The translations under genes were made by a program, and so were the position numbers. This document shows positions 9,582 to 23,400 of a DNA stretch of 64,000 bases, piece by piece. Each line of letters begins with the position of its first letter. The stretch's first letter is position 1. This stretch comes from Nomia melanderi (Eukaryota > Arthropoda > Insecta > Hymenoptera > Halictidae): the NCBI RefSeq assembly GCF_051020985.1, contig NC_135010.1, positions 11,096,001 through 11,160,000 on the forward strand, in the 5' to 3' direction. Under the pieces are notes generated by a model, which was given only the letters and a program-made list of their open reading frames with translations, searched no databases and was not told the origin of the DNA.

Positions 9582-12500
9582 GATACGACGAGAACTTTGG
9601 AAATAAAAATTCCGACTCCATTTTCAATTTTACCGATTTCTAGAATATTTCAGTATTCGAGCATATCTTTCATCGTTCACTGATTCTGTGGAGTGAAAAC
9701 AACCCTTAGAGCCTCAATATTACCCGTCAACGCAGAACAATGGTTCGTTACGCGCGTCACAATCCAACGAAGCGCAGCGAACGTTACCTGACCAAACAAA
9801 AGAAAACGCGAATAAAAATGACGAGTACCCGTTTCCCTCGCCGAGGAGATTTCACATCGATATGAAAGCGTAGCTTCTGACCGATCCGCGACCGTAGCCA
9901 GGTAAAAGCGAGGAATAAAGCGGAGGACAGGGAAGATCGATGAGGTTCGCTCGATCGCGCTGGGTTTCGCACACAGGTGCACCGCATCGCGGCACAGGTG
10001 AACACCGTAACGTTTCCACGCGAGCACGTGCACACCGTGAACAACGAGGCTGTCGCGGGAGGAGCGGAGGGCCGGCTAGAGAGATGCAAGGCCCAGATAG
10101 AGGCGGCGCGTGCGCCTGTGTATCCGGCTTAAGGTGAACCACGGAGACGCAGCGATCCATGGTGGTACAATGGTAGCCATGCACGGGGAATCGTGACGTT
10201 TATGTAACTCTTTTATGGCTACCACGGGAACAACGATTGTAAATCTGTTTCTCTACTGTTCGCTGCTGGATTATGGATGGACTTGTAGATACCGAAGAGA
10301 TAATTCGACGCAATAACAATTGAAACGATCAGACGAACGGTGGAAGTCTGTTTGTTATTCTCCGAGGATAAAGAAAAAAGGTAACTGATAATGACTAACT
10401 CGTCGAGAATGTTGTTTATGCGTAAGTGACAGAGTTTCGACGATGTATCGATTAATTCTAGGCCGACAGAATTCATCGCGGAGACGCACGGTATCGCTGT
10501 TCAATCGTCGCTCTTATAAATCAGTCCAGAAGAACGGGAATTTGCATAAAGATTCACAATGTATTTGTCACCATTCGAAGTCCGGCGAGCGAAACTCGTA
10601 TATCGGAACGGACAACGATTTGTGGGGACGCGTCGAATGCCGTCCGATCTTTCATAGGCGACCGGCATTCTGCGTTTCTCGCTCGAGACACTCGGGACGG
10701 GCAGCACGGGTTCACGCGAGCGGCTGTTTTGTAATTTCGTTAATCGCCGGAGCGAGCGTGGTTCAGCGATACCGGGGGATTAAGTAATGATGGAAAGCCC
10801 AGTTGCAATATGTTCCAGGCGCTCGCTCCGCGATTTTTGTTAGAGTTCGATGCAGTCGGCGGCCTTCGGGGATCTACATCCACCGCTCGGATACTCGTAC
10901 ACGTAATTCTTTCGACTCGCTAACCGAGCAATTTTTCCATCTTAAACGCACCGCGCAGCCGAACACGCGCAATTTTATGCATCCCGCATTGTGGCGAATG
11001 CACGAGTGACGTCACGACACCAGGGGTGGAGGAGATAGGATCTACAAAGAAGTTGAGATCCTCGAAAAGTGAATGTTCACCGGGTACAGAGAACACTCCA
11101 AAGCAAGAAATTATCATTACGGATTATTGAGAAACTTTCTGGAAGAAGGACGGGACGGTGAATTCTGTGAAATGCATCGAGAATTATTCGATATTAGCTT
11201 CCTCTCTATTGAAAGTTGTATTTGAATCAATAATCAGGCCTATCTCTCTCGGCACGTTGTCGATTTCTTCCATCTTTTCCTTTAATTTCCTTTATACTCA
11301 AATTATAGAAAACAATCATTATCATATTATTGTTTACATCTATATAAGAATTAACTTGAAACCACTATCGCACGCGAAGAGGATTCCCTAAAATTTGAAG
11401 CAAAAATCGATTACGTCCTCTGGACGGGCAACTAAAAAAGGGTCCGAATGGCCACAGGTTCTTCCATAAAGCTGCTGAATAATTGATATGGAAGCAACAA
11501 CAGTAAGAATACCAATGAACCGGCAACTACTTTTCGTGGATCGATTTGCCGGTGATCAACGATCGCCGACGAGGACACAGTTGCAATCGGTGACGTTAAT
11601 CGATGGAAACCTTATAGGCCGTCGATATATTAGCAAAAGGCAGGTGTTAGCGTCGGTTTCTCGTTGCCGCCGCCGTAGCTGGCACACGGTTTCGCCGTGT
11701 AAAAATTCCAGGGCTCCACGGGGACCGGTTCCTCCCGAAAAATTGGCGCCGAGCCGGCCACGTTTCGGGTCAAAGAACGGCCTTGCCTCCGCGTCCGTCC
11801 CTCCTCGGTCCATCGCGGACTTTTTCGCGTCCTCGCGGCCCCCTTCTCTCTGCCCGAACGTTTCGCATCGCCACCTCGACGCCAATGGCGTAATGTTACG
11901 ATCGGCCGGCGATAAACAGAGAGAAAAACAAAGAGAGAGAGGATGCACGTCGAAAGAGGAGGCAGGAGGGACGAAAAAGGAACAGTTCCCTCGTTCGCCG
12001 CTCGTCATCGATCATCGTTCTGGTATACGGTGGCTGTGTCCTGGAAATTTACATGAATCAGGAATCCGGCCGCTTAAATTTTACGGAATTTAGCGGCGCC
12101 GACGGTTTCCTGATCCCCCTAATCATCATATTGCATCATTACCCGGGATTTATGATAATTGGACGATATTAATCAATTTTCGTGAATCACTGCCCGACGA
12201 CAGATTGGACGGGGCCGGAAATCGATCGTTCTTCGGTTGGGTAATATGTCCCGGGCGCGGATAGGCGTGATGGTATCTGTAGGGTGGTCGAACAGGAAAG
12301 TGTCCTGCGAGATTTAGTGGCGGCGAACAGGTTTGCTTTACGCGGAACCGCGTCTGCGCGGATGAAGCACCGGTGCATAGTCGATGTACAGCTTCTAAAT
12401 TCAAATTTGCCAATTTTCGAATGATCGTATTCATATTCTCGAATTCAAATGTTCAAGTACACGTGAAACATTTCAAGTTCAAACGCTGTCGATTCTCTCG

Positions 12501-15500
12501 ACCTCCGCGCAACCTGAAATCCGACGATCCAATTTCCCCGAGCCCATTGCCGAGCAACGGTATACTCGAAGCCGATCGATCGCTCTTTAAAACACGACAT
12601 CCAGGTAAGTACAAGAACGAGCCGCTGTTAGCGAACGCGTTAATAACCATCGAAAAAACGGGAGCAACGGGGGAACAAGCATCGCGCGCGTAGCGGCGCC
12701 CGGTCGGCCGATGGTATCGATACACGTGTTACCGAGCCGCGGAATAAAGAGATACAAACAATCGACGGGGAAACTTTTCCCTTCTCGCGCGTTACGCCAG
12801 CGGCCGATACACTTATTGGGCACGCGTTCGCGGCGGCGCACGCGCAGATCCCGAGGAGAAGCTGGTGTTCGCCGGCTGCGATCGCGAGGCGAACGCGCGA
12901 GCCTCGCGCGCGCAACAGGGCGGTTGCGCAATGGAACACAGACGCGACGAGGAGAACGAGGCGAAGCGTCGATCGGTGGCGCGGCCGCCAAAAGTGAAAT
13001 CGAGAGGTGGAGAACGGTATGGAGCGGGAGGAAGCGCGGGGGGGAGGCGACCGCCTGCAGCCATCAAATGAAAACACAGGGGATAAGGGTGGGCCGAGAG
13101 CTATGAACGTCTTCACGCCAATTTACTCCTCCTTTTATTGCCGTTCTGTCGGATTAAATCATACTCTCGCGACGATCTGCGTCATCGAGGTGTGATTAAG
13201 GGTGATCAAGGGACTCCTCGGTTCGAACGGGGCCTCTTATGAAGAGATTTAATCCTTGAATGGTGAGGCCGTTGATCGAAACTTAACGAATGGTCCGAGT
13301 GTTTTGTCGGAAATGAAATTTCACAGGCGTCGTGTGTATCGATGTTCCTGGTGGGAATACGTGAATCGAATGATTTTGAATGGAAGAAGCTTCCGAGGGA
13401 AGTTAGAAGTAGGAACGTATTGTGTGTTTTCGAATCAGCGAAGGAACAAAAAGGTGTAACGTTTATAACCGCCGGTCTCTTCATTCGGAAGCCATTCCGT
13501 TTAAACGGGAGTGCAATTACCGTAATGGCTCATAAATAGAGACGACGGGAATAGGCTCCTTTGAACGGTCCGATGCATTCCGCGTACGTCCCTCGAACCA
13601 CCGTGGAAACGCGGTAATCGACGATGCACCCAATCGCGGAGAGGATTATTATGTATTTAATTACAACCGGCCGGCACTCGGCGGCAATATTTCACGTGGA
13701 GACGCGATTAGAGTCCTATCTAAAAATTTATCGTATCCGACGCGTGCATTCGTGTCAAGGAACGCTGGACGACATCGCGTCTACGAGCCCCTTCGCGTTT
13801 TGCATAACGTTTCCAGAAACAATACGAATTATTGTCTTCTAGCTTGTATACTTCGAACAGGTAATTACGAGTTAAATTTCTGGCGACCGCAAGTCAACGG
13901 ATTACGAACTCCATGGTCAGTCATGGTCTAATACGAGTTTCGCGTTGCTCGCGAGTTAAACACGCCGGTGGTTCCTTAACGAGCCACTGAGCCGTTCTCC
14001 ACGATTCTAGCTGAAGATAACCCTAGTCGTTCACCCACGCTGCTCCTATTCGCTACCGAACTGCTCCTTTCGACGATTGTGCAACAAGTCGCTGGTAAAC
14101 GTGTCCGCCAGGAGAGTCTTCGGAGAATCGCTAGATCAACCTTCTGCACTTCTATCTACATTCTTTAATAAACTAGATCACTTTCTGATAATCGAGTTAA
14201 TAATCTAGAAGATTGGTTATCAGCGTCTAATCGTTGCATCTAATAATCTACAGGACCGATCGAGCATCTAATCATTTAAAGTTCACTGAATCCCAGCATC
14301 CATTATTGAAATCGCTCAGCACCGATATCGAGCCATTCACATCCGACAACTCAGCTTCATTACCAAACAATCGACCGATCACAAATCATAACCGATCCAA
14401 TACTACACAATTACGCAACGATCGTCCAGTGGACAGACAATAGCGCCGCGACCAGACAACACGAGCAGCTACTTAAAAGCAATTTCATGTCCCTCCGAAC
14501 GTTCTATTCTCCGACGCGTCCCGTCCGGGCAGATGTTCGTTTAACCGTCTCCGATCGTTGCGCCATTCGCGGTGCATCGGCTTCTTGTGCACCGGCTCCT
14601 GCCACAGCCGCCATTGACATCGTAATCGTTACCATCGTTCTCGTTACGTTCGAACGGTGTACACGGGTTTTCAGTTATTACGATCTCGGCCGGGCAGCCT
14701 CCTCCGTTGCGGCCGGAGAGAACCGCGCCGCGGTTAATTGATAATCGAACGACCCCGGGGATTGGGAAACGGTTCTGATCCGGGTCAACCGATTATCACG
14801 CGGCCGGTCGATCGTAATCTCCCGGCGATCCCTCGATAATTCAGGGAATTCATCGCCGTAGAAGGCTCACACGCGAATCGTGAAAGAAACCATCGGCCCG
14901 GCCCGGGCGAGAGAGGATTCCAGCGTTTGCGCAACGAGCGTTCATCATCGAACGCCATTGTCCGCCGAGTAAAAGTGTAATTCGCCATTAAAGAGAAACT
15001 AAACGCGGCCCACGAGGCCGCCGCGCGTTAATCAATGTTTATCAAACCGGGTAATGCGTTTTCGGGCTGACGGATGAGCCTGCTCGGAGCCGAAGATACC
15101 GGAGGAAAGTTGCTGCCTCGTGCTCGGGAGGAATCGGCGAGCGTTGGAAATTCGTGGACGAAATAGGATGCTATCTCGGATTGCCCAATACGTTGTTACA
15201 GTTTCTTTTCGCCCGGCCGAGAAAGAAACGCGAGGTGTTATTATGTCGCAAAGCGAGCATCGTAGTTTCGCCGGTAGGCTACGAGAGCCAACGGTGTCTT
15301 AATGCGCACGCTTCTCACCTCGGCGGACAATTCACCTAATTTTGCAACGCGTGAATCATAGACGCCTATCTTTCCCGTGCCTCTTCCTTTCAACTCTCTC
15401 GCCTGCGTGATCATCATCGAATTCATCTATGAAACAGGACCGGCAATTCCGTCGTGGAACATTCGACTTCTGTCGGTCATCATTCATACGGGAGGAATGA

Positions 15501-15764
15501 AAACAGTCTTTACTTAGGGAATAATATTGTGTTGATATAGTATATTGATATAGAAATTAACGAACAATGGTAGATTAATATCTATTAGCCTCCCAGTAGG
15601 AGTATCCAATAGAAAGTCGGTCGTCCTCGCATCCCGGCGATCCGTCGTTATAAAAGTTTAATGCGTGTCGGTCTTTCGATCTTCTCGTAAAACGAGACCA
15701 AGGTGTTACTATAAATTACATAAATATACACTGAACACGCTAACACGCGTATAACAACACTCAA
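9582..15764. other. long non-coding stretch with CpG-rich islands
   Basis: No recognisable coding sequence. GC- and CpG-rich parts lie at about 9885-10140, 11640-12030 and 12490-13110; their many overlapping frames on both strands are a compositional effect. A good donor-like CAGGTAAGTAC occurs at 12603-12613, but no acceptor or frame upstream makes a convincing exon. An octamer ATTTGCAT lies at 10540-10547. AT-rich, featureless sequence occupies roughly 11160-11400 and 14160-14420. Confidence 0.4.
12690..13075. other. CpG-rich island
   Basis: A run dominated by G and C with dense CG dinucleotides (for example gcgcgcgtagcggcgcccgg near 12686). All six frames stay open for long spans, so the open frames carry little information. 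Such islands can mark promoters or first exons, but I see no TATA box, initiator or splice donor that settles it. Confidence 0.4.
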
Positions 15765-15885
15765 GACCGCGATGGTGCTTAACGCGCGTTGAAATCACCG
15801 GCGACGGTACTTAACACGCGTTGAAATCACTGGACGATACCGCTCACCGCGCATCGAAGTCTCCGAGCGGCGACCGTATCAGCGG
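15765..15885 (-). repeat. 33-bp minisatellite array, about 3 units, minus orientation
   Basis: On the - strand the units read GGAGACTTCGATGCGCGG, GTGATTTCAACGCGTG and GTGATTTCAACGCGCG. Their + strand complements start at 15856, 15823 and 15791, giving spacings of 33 and 32. Each core is followed by a donor-like TGAGC, TTAAGT or TTAAGC and then a GGTATC/GTACC/CACCATC tail. It is the same family as the arrays at 31591, 41738 and 49815. Confidence 0.7.
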
Positions 15886-18214
15886 TGCGTACTGTATTTG
15901 GTTATTCGAGTGCTAATTGCGGTGGAGACTTCGCTCCACTTCGAAAATCACGTTCCGAAGTTCCCAATAGATACACGAGCGGTCTTCAAACCGAACTGTC
16001 CCGGATTCGATCCCCGGGATGTTTGAGTTAGAGTGATTTCATCATCGGCAGAGGTTTTCTCACGCCTAACGAAACGCGCTGAGCAAACGTAAAGGCTGTA
16101 GCTGCCTGGGGAGCGCAAGGATCGCTGAAACTGGATAGAACTCGCTTCGCCGGCCGGTCACTAACATCTAAGGATCATTAACGCATCCTTGTTCGCGGGG
16201 AAAAGCGACGCGGGACGCGCGGACGGCGAAGACCACCATTCTTATTGGGAAACCGCGCGACGTTTGATCCGGCTCCGCTCGTGCGCGTTATAACGTCCGC
16301 CGAGCGGCTACCGAGCGACAGGGATACCGGTGACACTACGCCGTCGGTGTCAAGGATTCCGAAGGATGCGCAGCAGCTAGCCTATACCGAGATTTATTGG
16401 GTTATTTGCGTATATGTTACAAGGCTACGAGCGCCAAGTGACAACGTGGATCCTGGACGACGATCGCCGCTCGTCTTCCGCGGAGATGCTTTCGACGGTC
16501 TTTATTAACGCCGAGTATGAACGCCGGTGCAGCGGAGAGGACGCCTGATGATGAATTACGGAGTTCGGTAGATTTATGTTCTGTTGGATTAATTGGAAGA
16601 ACGGAGTATTAAGAATGGATTATTTGGAAATAGAGAGGTGAAGGCAACAGATGTAGACTATTCCGACGATTGTAAAATAAATATAGAATTCGTTATTCGA
16701 TTATAGGCTTGATATACTGTTAATGAATGAAGCTGCCGAGGAAAATATGTGTCATTTAACATTTGATCCGTGAACTTTGGTACTTGCAGTTTGAAATACG
16801 AAAGTATTAAAACGCAAGTGATCTTTAATGAAATAGTCCCCTGAATGTTAATGGCATTTAAAATTAATGCGTTTCCTTGGCAATTCACGCTGACAGTGTC
16901 TGTCTGTAGCACTCGTTCGACTAAATACGTACCCTTTACTGAACACATGAAAATTCTAGGCCAAAGTGTTTAGCGACGGATACTACACACCGGCTTTTAA
17001 CATTCTTCCGATCGGTGCTCTGACTTTTCGCTAAGCGCCGATCTAACGAGACCAGCGGAATTAACTCGTCAGTGCAAAGGTTAAGGCAACGTTCGTTAAT
17101 TAAGCGATAAACGATAATTTACGAGGCAGGCCTGTGAGCGAGTCCCATTGAAAAGAATGATGCATGCGACCGGAGTGCTGATAATTCTTATTGATGGCTG
17201 GAATTAACCGAAGGATGACTCTACGCGTGCACTTATCAAAGAGACCGAGTCGAATAATCGTACACTGAATGAAATCGGAATGCAAATCGGCGACTATCTG
17301 AATTTGCATTCCGCTCGACTCGCCGGTCGCCGACAACGTGACACACATTTCGATCGGGGAGGGAAGAAAAAAAGCGGATGCATGAAATCTGAATAAAATC
17401 ATCGTTATCTGTTACCCTTGCGCAATCGCCGGCTCGATTGTTAGATAATTTTCGTGTTACGCGGCGACGCGTCGTTACGTGGAAATTACTACCGGTACGC
17501 GTAGCCGGGTATCCCGAACACCGCGCCGGGGGATGCCTCGGTCGCGAAAACGAGAAAGGAGCGGGATTACGCAATTCGCAATTAATTTTTATTGCCGCGG
17601 TGGGTCCGCGATAAACGCGCGAGAGAGCGCTCCGGTCGGCTAATTGCGGAAATTAATAACGCGGACACGTTTTGAAGGATTGTGCCGGTTTAAACGGACA
17701 ACCGGATATTTCAATGAGAAGTATTTACAACCGCTGTACTAGGTATCATTACGTGTAATTTTATTACTTCCATTCAATTACGACCAAGGTAACCCACTTC
17801 AGACGTGGATACTCATCGAGGGAGCGGTGCCAATCGATGGAATCGAAGGTATAGCTCTGTCACGGGGGTTCGATGAATCGTTCGATGAAAAATTAACGGA
17901 CACTGACCAGCGAAGGACGCGCCAAGGTCGCGCATCCCCGACGAAACGCGGTTCTCTCGATAAATCTGCCGGGTGCGTTGGAAATTGTTACTCCCCGCTG
18001 ATAATAACAGCAAACGTAACGTATTCGAATCCCCCGAGACGTTTACTACTCCGCTGTTCACCGGCGCCGTGGTTTTCGAGTAACATTGTATATTACCACC
18101 ACGCACCACGCCACTCACCACGGAATTCAATTTAATAGTAGCGTGCCATTAGCCATTCCCTCTTCCAGCCGCAAACGCAGCCAGCGTAGTTGCAAAACTG
18201 CCGGTTCTCGTGTC
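15886..18214. other. non-coding stretch with an octamer inverted repeat
   Basis: No coding sequence recognised. A tRNA T-arm-like string occurs near 15998-16020 but the rest of a tRNA is missing. AT-richer between about 16550 and 16950. The inverted octamer pair at 17276-17313 is listed separately. A possible degraded TTAA-element end (gtgcaaaggttaa) lies near 17073-17085, without a partner. Confidence 0.4.
17276..17313. promoter_or_regulatory. perfect 12-bp inverted repeat containing two octamer motifs
   Basis: CGGAATGCAAAT at 17276-17287 is answered by ATTTGCATTCCG at 17302-17313, separated by 14 bases. Each arm contains the octamer ATGCAAAT, the classic POU-domain protein site. It could act as a paired binding site or form a small hairpin. 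The motif and symmetry are seen directly; the function is inference. Confidence 0.35.
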
Positions 18215-18810
18215 GAAAGTAACCATTGAACGCGTGGTCTAATTACGCGGTAATTGCCAAGGTGACCTTGCCATCGTGACCTTCCATATTCCTCACTTTC
18301 GCAATTACATAAAGAAACTGGAAAAAATATTTCGATTCTCAAGGGATTACCGACTCCTGCGAACACTCTCTATTTTTCATGGTTTCCAGCGATATCGCGC
18401 TGTTCAAACGCTGTTTTGCACGGTTCCCGAGGACGCTCCGCCGATCTAAGAGATCAATAACCTTCCCTGACCTTCCATATTTCACACTTTCGCAACGAAA
18501 TGAAGGAGCGATGAAGATATTCCGATTTCCAATGGATTTCTAGCGTTCGAATTCTCTATTTTTCTATCTGTCTTGCGGTGTGACATTATACTAATGTCAC
18601 ACGAAATCGTTTATACAAATCATACCGAAGGTCACTCGCTCATCATAAACGATCAACAACCTCCGTTGACCTTTCGTATTACCCACTTTCGTAAGTAAAT
18701 AAAGAAACAAAGGAGATGTTACGATTTTTCACGGGTTTCTGACTATCCTGACCAGGTTCTCTATTTTTCGAGTTTCCTCGTGGTGCAACACCATTCGAAC
18801 GTTGTTTTGA
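18215..18810. repeat. diverged ~195-bp tandem repeat, three units
   Basis: Three landmarks recur in order. A GACCTTCCATATT-CACTTTCGCAA block starts at 18276, 18467 and 18666 (spacing 191 and 199). Each is followed by an AAAGAAAC or ATGAAGG stretch, then GATTTC-type sequence, then a TCTCTATTTTT block about 90-105 bases later. Identity between units is moderate, so the duplication is old. A weaker echo (cctgtatttcgtaatcgacg) appears near 18940. No unit has a conserved open frame. Confidence 0.65.
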
Positions 18811-20454
18811 GGCGAGCCCAAGGTCGTTAAACCATTCTAAACGGCCGACCACAGCCGAATCACGGGACCGCGGTAAACGGCGAACCGCCCGGCACAGGGT
18901 TCGCCACGGTAACCCCGGTGTCACGGCTAACCTCACGATTCCTGTATTTCGTAATCGACGAACCGGGCCGAAATTACAAATGGATCAACTCCGGGGCCGG
19001 CTCTCCGCGCCACGGGCCCCGCATAATTACCCTGATAAGCGGGACACCGAATTTGCATAATAATCGCGCGGCTAAAAGGTCCGATTGGTAAACTCGTCCT
19101 TACCCTGACACGGGAGCACCGAAAACGATCGATCTTCGAGGACTTCCTTGACAGACCACTTTGTAATTTAGGATTCCTCGAAGGAATCGCGCCGCCACCC
19201 CTCCGATCGCCATTAACAATTAATCAAACGCGACCCAGTAGCTATCGTCGGTCCCATGACGAATCAAATCCCGAGAGCTACCGTATCAATCAACGAACCT
19301 AACACCAGTACTTCGGCCAACAAATCGGTTCACAGAACAGCTACCTAAAAGTGAAACTTCGAAACCCTAATCCTTCGTTCCAAGGACAACACCCAAGGTC
19401 GGCTAATCGTCTAAATCACCAGGAAGCTGATCCTCCAATCCCAACTAGTCTGAGTTCCAGATGATCCAGGTAACATCCTCGATCGTCTACATTCCGATCC
19501 CCGTGATTACCATCCGAACTGCTCCACTTATCGGAGCAGCGATCAGCGGGGAACACGCAAATCCACGGTTTCGTGCGCGCGTTCCGTAATTACGCGGCAA
19601 TTACCGCGCACACGACCCCGGGCGTCGAGTGACCTTACCGGGAATGCTCGTTTGAATTCCTGCATTTCGCAATTGGCGGATGCTCGCCGTACGCGTAGCT
19701 GGCCACGTAGCTACGCACTAGACGGAGATCGCACGGTCACCGGGTTTTCGACGCGCGTATCGTCGGACGTGGCCGTCGGCGCGACGGAGACGGGCAACGG
19801 GAACGACGAGGATCGAACCAGAGGATCGGGGGCAGGGGGGGAAGGAAGACGAGCGACCTCACTCGGGTCCGGCGGGCACGCGAGACGCATACGGAAAATC
19901 CGAGTCCAATGTCAAGCCGATGATCCAGCTACCGCCCCCGCGCCTCGCGGAATAGCTCTTTTTTTTTATCTGGCCATCTGACGGCCGCGCGTCGGATAAA
20001 GAAAAGGTTACGTAACGCGAGGCCTAAATACCAATTGACGCACACGTTGCGGGGCATCTGCAATCTGGACGCGCGGATCGTATTCTTCGACCGCGTGAAT
20101 CACGGCGGGGGACGTCACTAGCGCGAGCCCGGATCGATATACGAGGTGCCGATCGATGATACGTGGACTGGAACCGAGAGGAGCGGATTAGAATTCGAAC
20201 ACTGTCGGCGGAGAATCCTCTGGAAAACGTCGAGGACGGATGGATGGGGGCATCGAGCCTTGTTTTGGCGTGCCGAGCTCGTTAGAGGATTCTTTGCAGC
20301 AGGTTCCTGCGAAATCTGATTGGACTCTAGTTTTCGATGGCTCGAGGATGCGCGGCATGGAGAAATTTTGTTTGGTAGTGGGTTACTTGGAATGTTTATT
20401 GTTTGGGGATGAGATAATTGATGGTTATCACACGTTTCTGGAATGTATTATTTT
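18811..20454. other. CpG-rich non-coding stretch, no gene recognised
   Basis: CpG-rich at 18840-19080 and 19560-20200. Phrases such as gtaattacgcggcaattacc near 19587 resemble the one at 18242 and may be remnants of the same repeat. The octamer ATTTGCAT lies at 19051-19058. Short frames only. Confidence 0.4.
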
Positions 20455-20490
20455 TTAATCCTTTGCACTCCCTTGTCGCTGGGACATTGT
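20455..20490 (+). mobile_element. single family B-like TTAA element end
   Basis: TTAA at 20455-20458 is followed by TCCTTTGCACTCCC, matching the left end of family B (CCCTTTGCACTCG) and its relative at 38739. No inverted right end was found in the following several hundred bases, so this is either a truncated element or a copy whose far end has decayed. Confidence 0.4.
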
Positions 20491-23400
20491 AAGATGATAC
20501 GTCCGCTATTAATCGAGCATGACTTTAAACTGTATACGCATTTTTTAATTACAAAGCAGGGTAAATACTCCTGAAGCAGCTGGTAGCTCATAGTAATAAT
20601 TTGGAGTTGTTGAGAGCTGATATTAAAAATTGCTCGAAGTGAAGTTAGAAATTGAGATTTTAATTCAGAGATTGGACTAAAGTGTAACTAACAGTGGAAA
20701 GAACACACGAAAGTAAAATGGTGAAGGTGTACTAATTAAGGAAGATAAGCTTTATTTGAAGAATGAATATAGAGCATTGGGAGACATTCTGATGCAGTGG
20801 GAACTTGTCAGTTAGAATTAGGAAGAAGACGAAGTGTCCCGGAATCTACGGGGCGCGATCGAATCGGTATCGCGTGCCCGTCGATACAACTCGAACATTA
20901 CATAAAGAAGTTCGCGATCGCGCGCGAATCGTCGCGTGCAGCGGGCGTGAAACGGGGTGTCAAGACACGGGGATAATTTGCATCGGTCGAAACAGACACC
21001 TGGTCGCGTCTCGCCGAAATTGGACCACCGATCTCACGACGGTGAGTGGCGCCAAAATTGCGGGACCGGTTAATTTAGAATCCCGCCGTGGGCACGCGAT
21101 TTCAGGCTCCAATAAGACTGGCGCGGAAAGAACGAGAAATACGCGGCCCGATCAGGTTTCACGGATGAATATTAAAATTTTCTTTTGACAAATGACTGTC
21201 CCGTTTGAATTATACAAACGATCGTCTCTATCCTCCAGGGTCTAACGAATCGAGTGACAAGTGATTAATGCGTCCCCCGCTGATCGCGTTAAAACACAAG
21301 GCAGGAGCAAGTGAAAGATTGAATTAAGAGATTCCGATAACGCGCGATCGCAGGCGAAGGAATTGATCGACCAATCAAACCGAAGTCCACGCGATCGATC
21401 AGCCCCGTAAAATCGACGAAGGTCAGAATACTACGTGTTCCACGACAGAATGACTTCCTAAAATCCTTGTATCAGACTTGTACTTGATCCTCGATACTGC
21501 TGTACTCAGGACATCCATTTGTTATATCAGTAATACACCTAACTTATCAATTACGCGATTTTAATCGCCAATTTCAAGAATACCACATAAAACACTCACC
21601 TGATTCGTTTTCTATAGAATACAACTCAGCCAACATCAGCCAAAAATATTGTTCCACATTCTTCCATTCACCTTCCTCGATAGATCAAGCAATGAAGCCT
21701 CTCGGCAATAAAACGCACGCCTTTTTACTCATTTTCCACGGAGGCCGGGGTAACTTATCGGCCGCGGCACGTAACAGGCCGCGCCGAGCGAAAATAATTT
21801 CACGCTGAAAGCTCAGTTAAAGGGCCGCCGCGGGATGGTAATTTCCTGTAGCCGGGCCAGTCACCGGGCGGACGCTGGTGCCCCGGGTGCCGAGTCGAAT
21901 TCCGTCCCTGAATGCCGGGGCATCGCGCGCGCCGCCGTAACTTTATTAAATTACATAGTCTTAAATAATTTAAAACGCCTCTCGAGCGATAATTCTTTCG
22001 CGTGAACAGCGCAGCGCGCGCGCGAGCGTGCGAGCGGCCGAGAGCGGGGCCGCTTGACAGGCACCGGCGCAATTGATATTACGAAATCTTGCGAAACCGA
22101 ATCGCGCAGCGGGGGCGGCGGGATAAGGAGTCGGCGTTGTTTCTTCGTTTCCAGGCGATTTCGTGCAAAACAATTAGCGGGCTGCGCGGGTGCAGCGCGG
22201 GAAAAAAAAATGTACGACACCCTCGGGCGGTGGCAATCTCCGTTGACTCCGCTTCTGGACGGCCGTGCGCCGGCTTTACGAGATTCCTGCGTGACAGTTT
22301 AACTCGTTCGGGCCCGGCCGCGGCGGGGAGAAAGAGAAACGGGTCTCTCACGGGACGGACAGGCCGGCCCTGCCTTTTGTTTCGCCTCGCGACGCCGCAG
22401 CGTCTTCGTGGAACGGACATCCTTGCCCACGGAGTTTCGGGCGGTGAAAAAATTTCGGGGCGGCCGCTCCATTAATGGAGGGCCCCGGTACGCGTGTAAT
22501 ATCCCACCCGTTGGATCGCCGGGAAAAAATTAATTGGTTCCCTAAAGTAGTTACCGGTAGGATACATCCTATTTGCGCAACGCTCGGGGTACGCGCGCGA
22601 AGAGAGCAACAAGAGGACTATTCAATTCGCCTTAACGAGTTAAGTCGTCCTCGGATCCGTTGGTAAAGGATCTTTTGTCTGCGCCACGTTCCATGGGAGT
22701 TTCAAGGAAAAGCTGGAGAGGTTTGCGAGATGTTAGAATCGGTTTGAATGGCACCTGTTCGAAGGTTGCGTGACAAATAGAAATTAACGCTGTAATTGTC
22801 TATTTGTAAATCTCTAATTCCCAAGACCCAAACGAACAATGTTTCTAGGATGAATTGAATACAGTGTACAGTACTTGACCGTGAACCTAGTGCTCTGATG
22901 TTGACGAATGATTAAAATATCAGCATTTCAGTGGAAAGAGTGATTGAAGAGAAGCAGGATTATTCGCGAATTCCGCTGTCTCGAATCGGCGAGAATATGT
23001 ACGGATGACGAAAGAGTATTTGCCGCGGCATTAATATCGCGTAATGAAAAGCGAAGCCAGTAAATCTTGGGATAAATAAGGTGGCAGCTCGATGACAATG
23101 TTGCCGGGAACCGCGGATTGCGCAAGCACGATTCGTAAGGGACACACGTGGATCTCCCGCGTACAAATTAGTATCAATTACGCCGGTAATTGCAGGCTAC
23201 CAAAACTTTATTACGGTGTCCCGCGATACTGGGCTAGGTCTCTCGCTCGCGAGACAACGCGCTCTTTTCTGGAGCACGAGTGAATCGATCTTCTTGCATC
23301 ATTCTGCAAAAGGAAAAAAAAGAGGAGAAAGAGAAGACAGCCAGTTGAAGCCAGCATGGCAATCGTAGCGAACCTCCCCTCGCCCCACTGCACGATCGAG

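Noticed and set aside
12603..12613. Consensus donor CAGGTAAGTAC
   Set aside because: The upstream frame (12373-12693) has no clear acceptor and no recognisable protein sequence. A single donor match is expected by chance in a window this long.
15998..16020. tRNA T-arm-like string CCCGGATTCGATCCCCGGG
   Set aside because: The loop length is off by one, and no matching D-arm, A box or acceptor stem could be assembled around it. It could be a SINE relic, but there is no second copy to support that.
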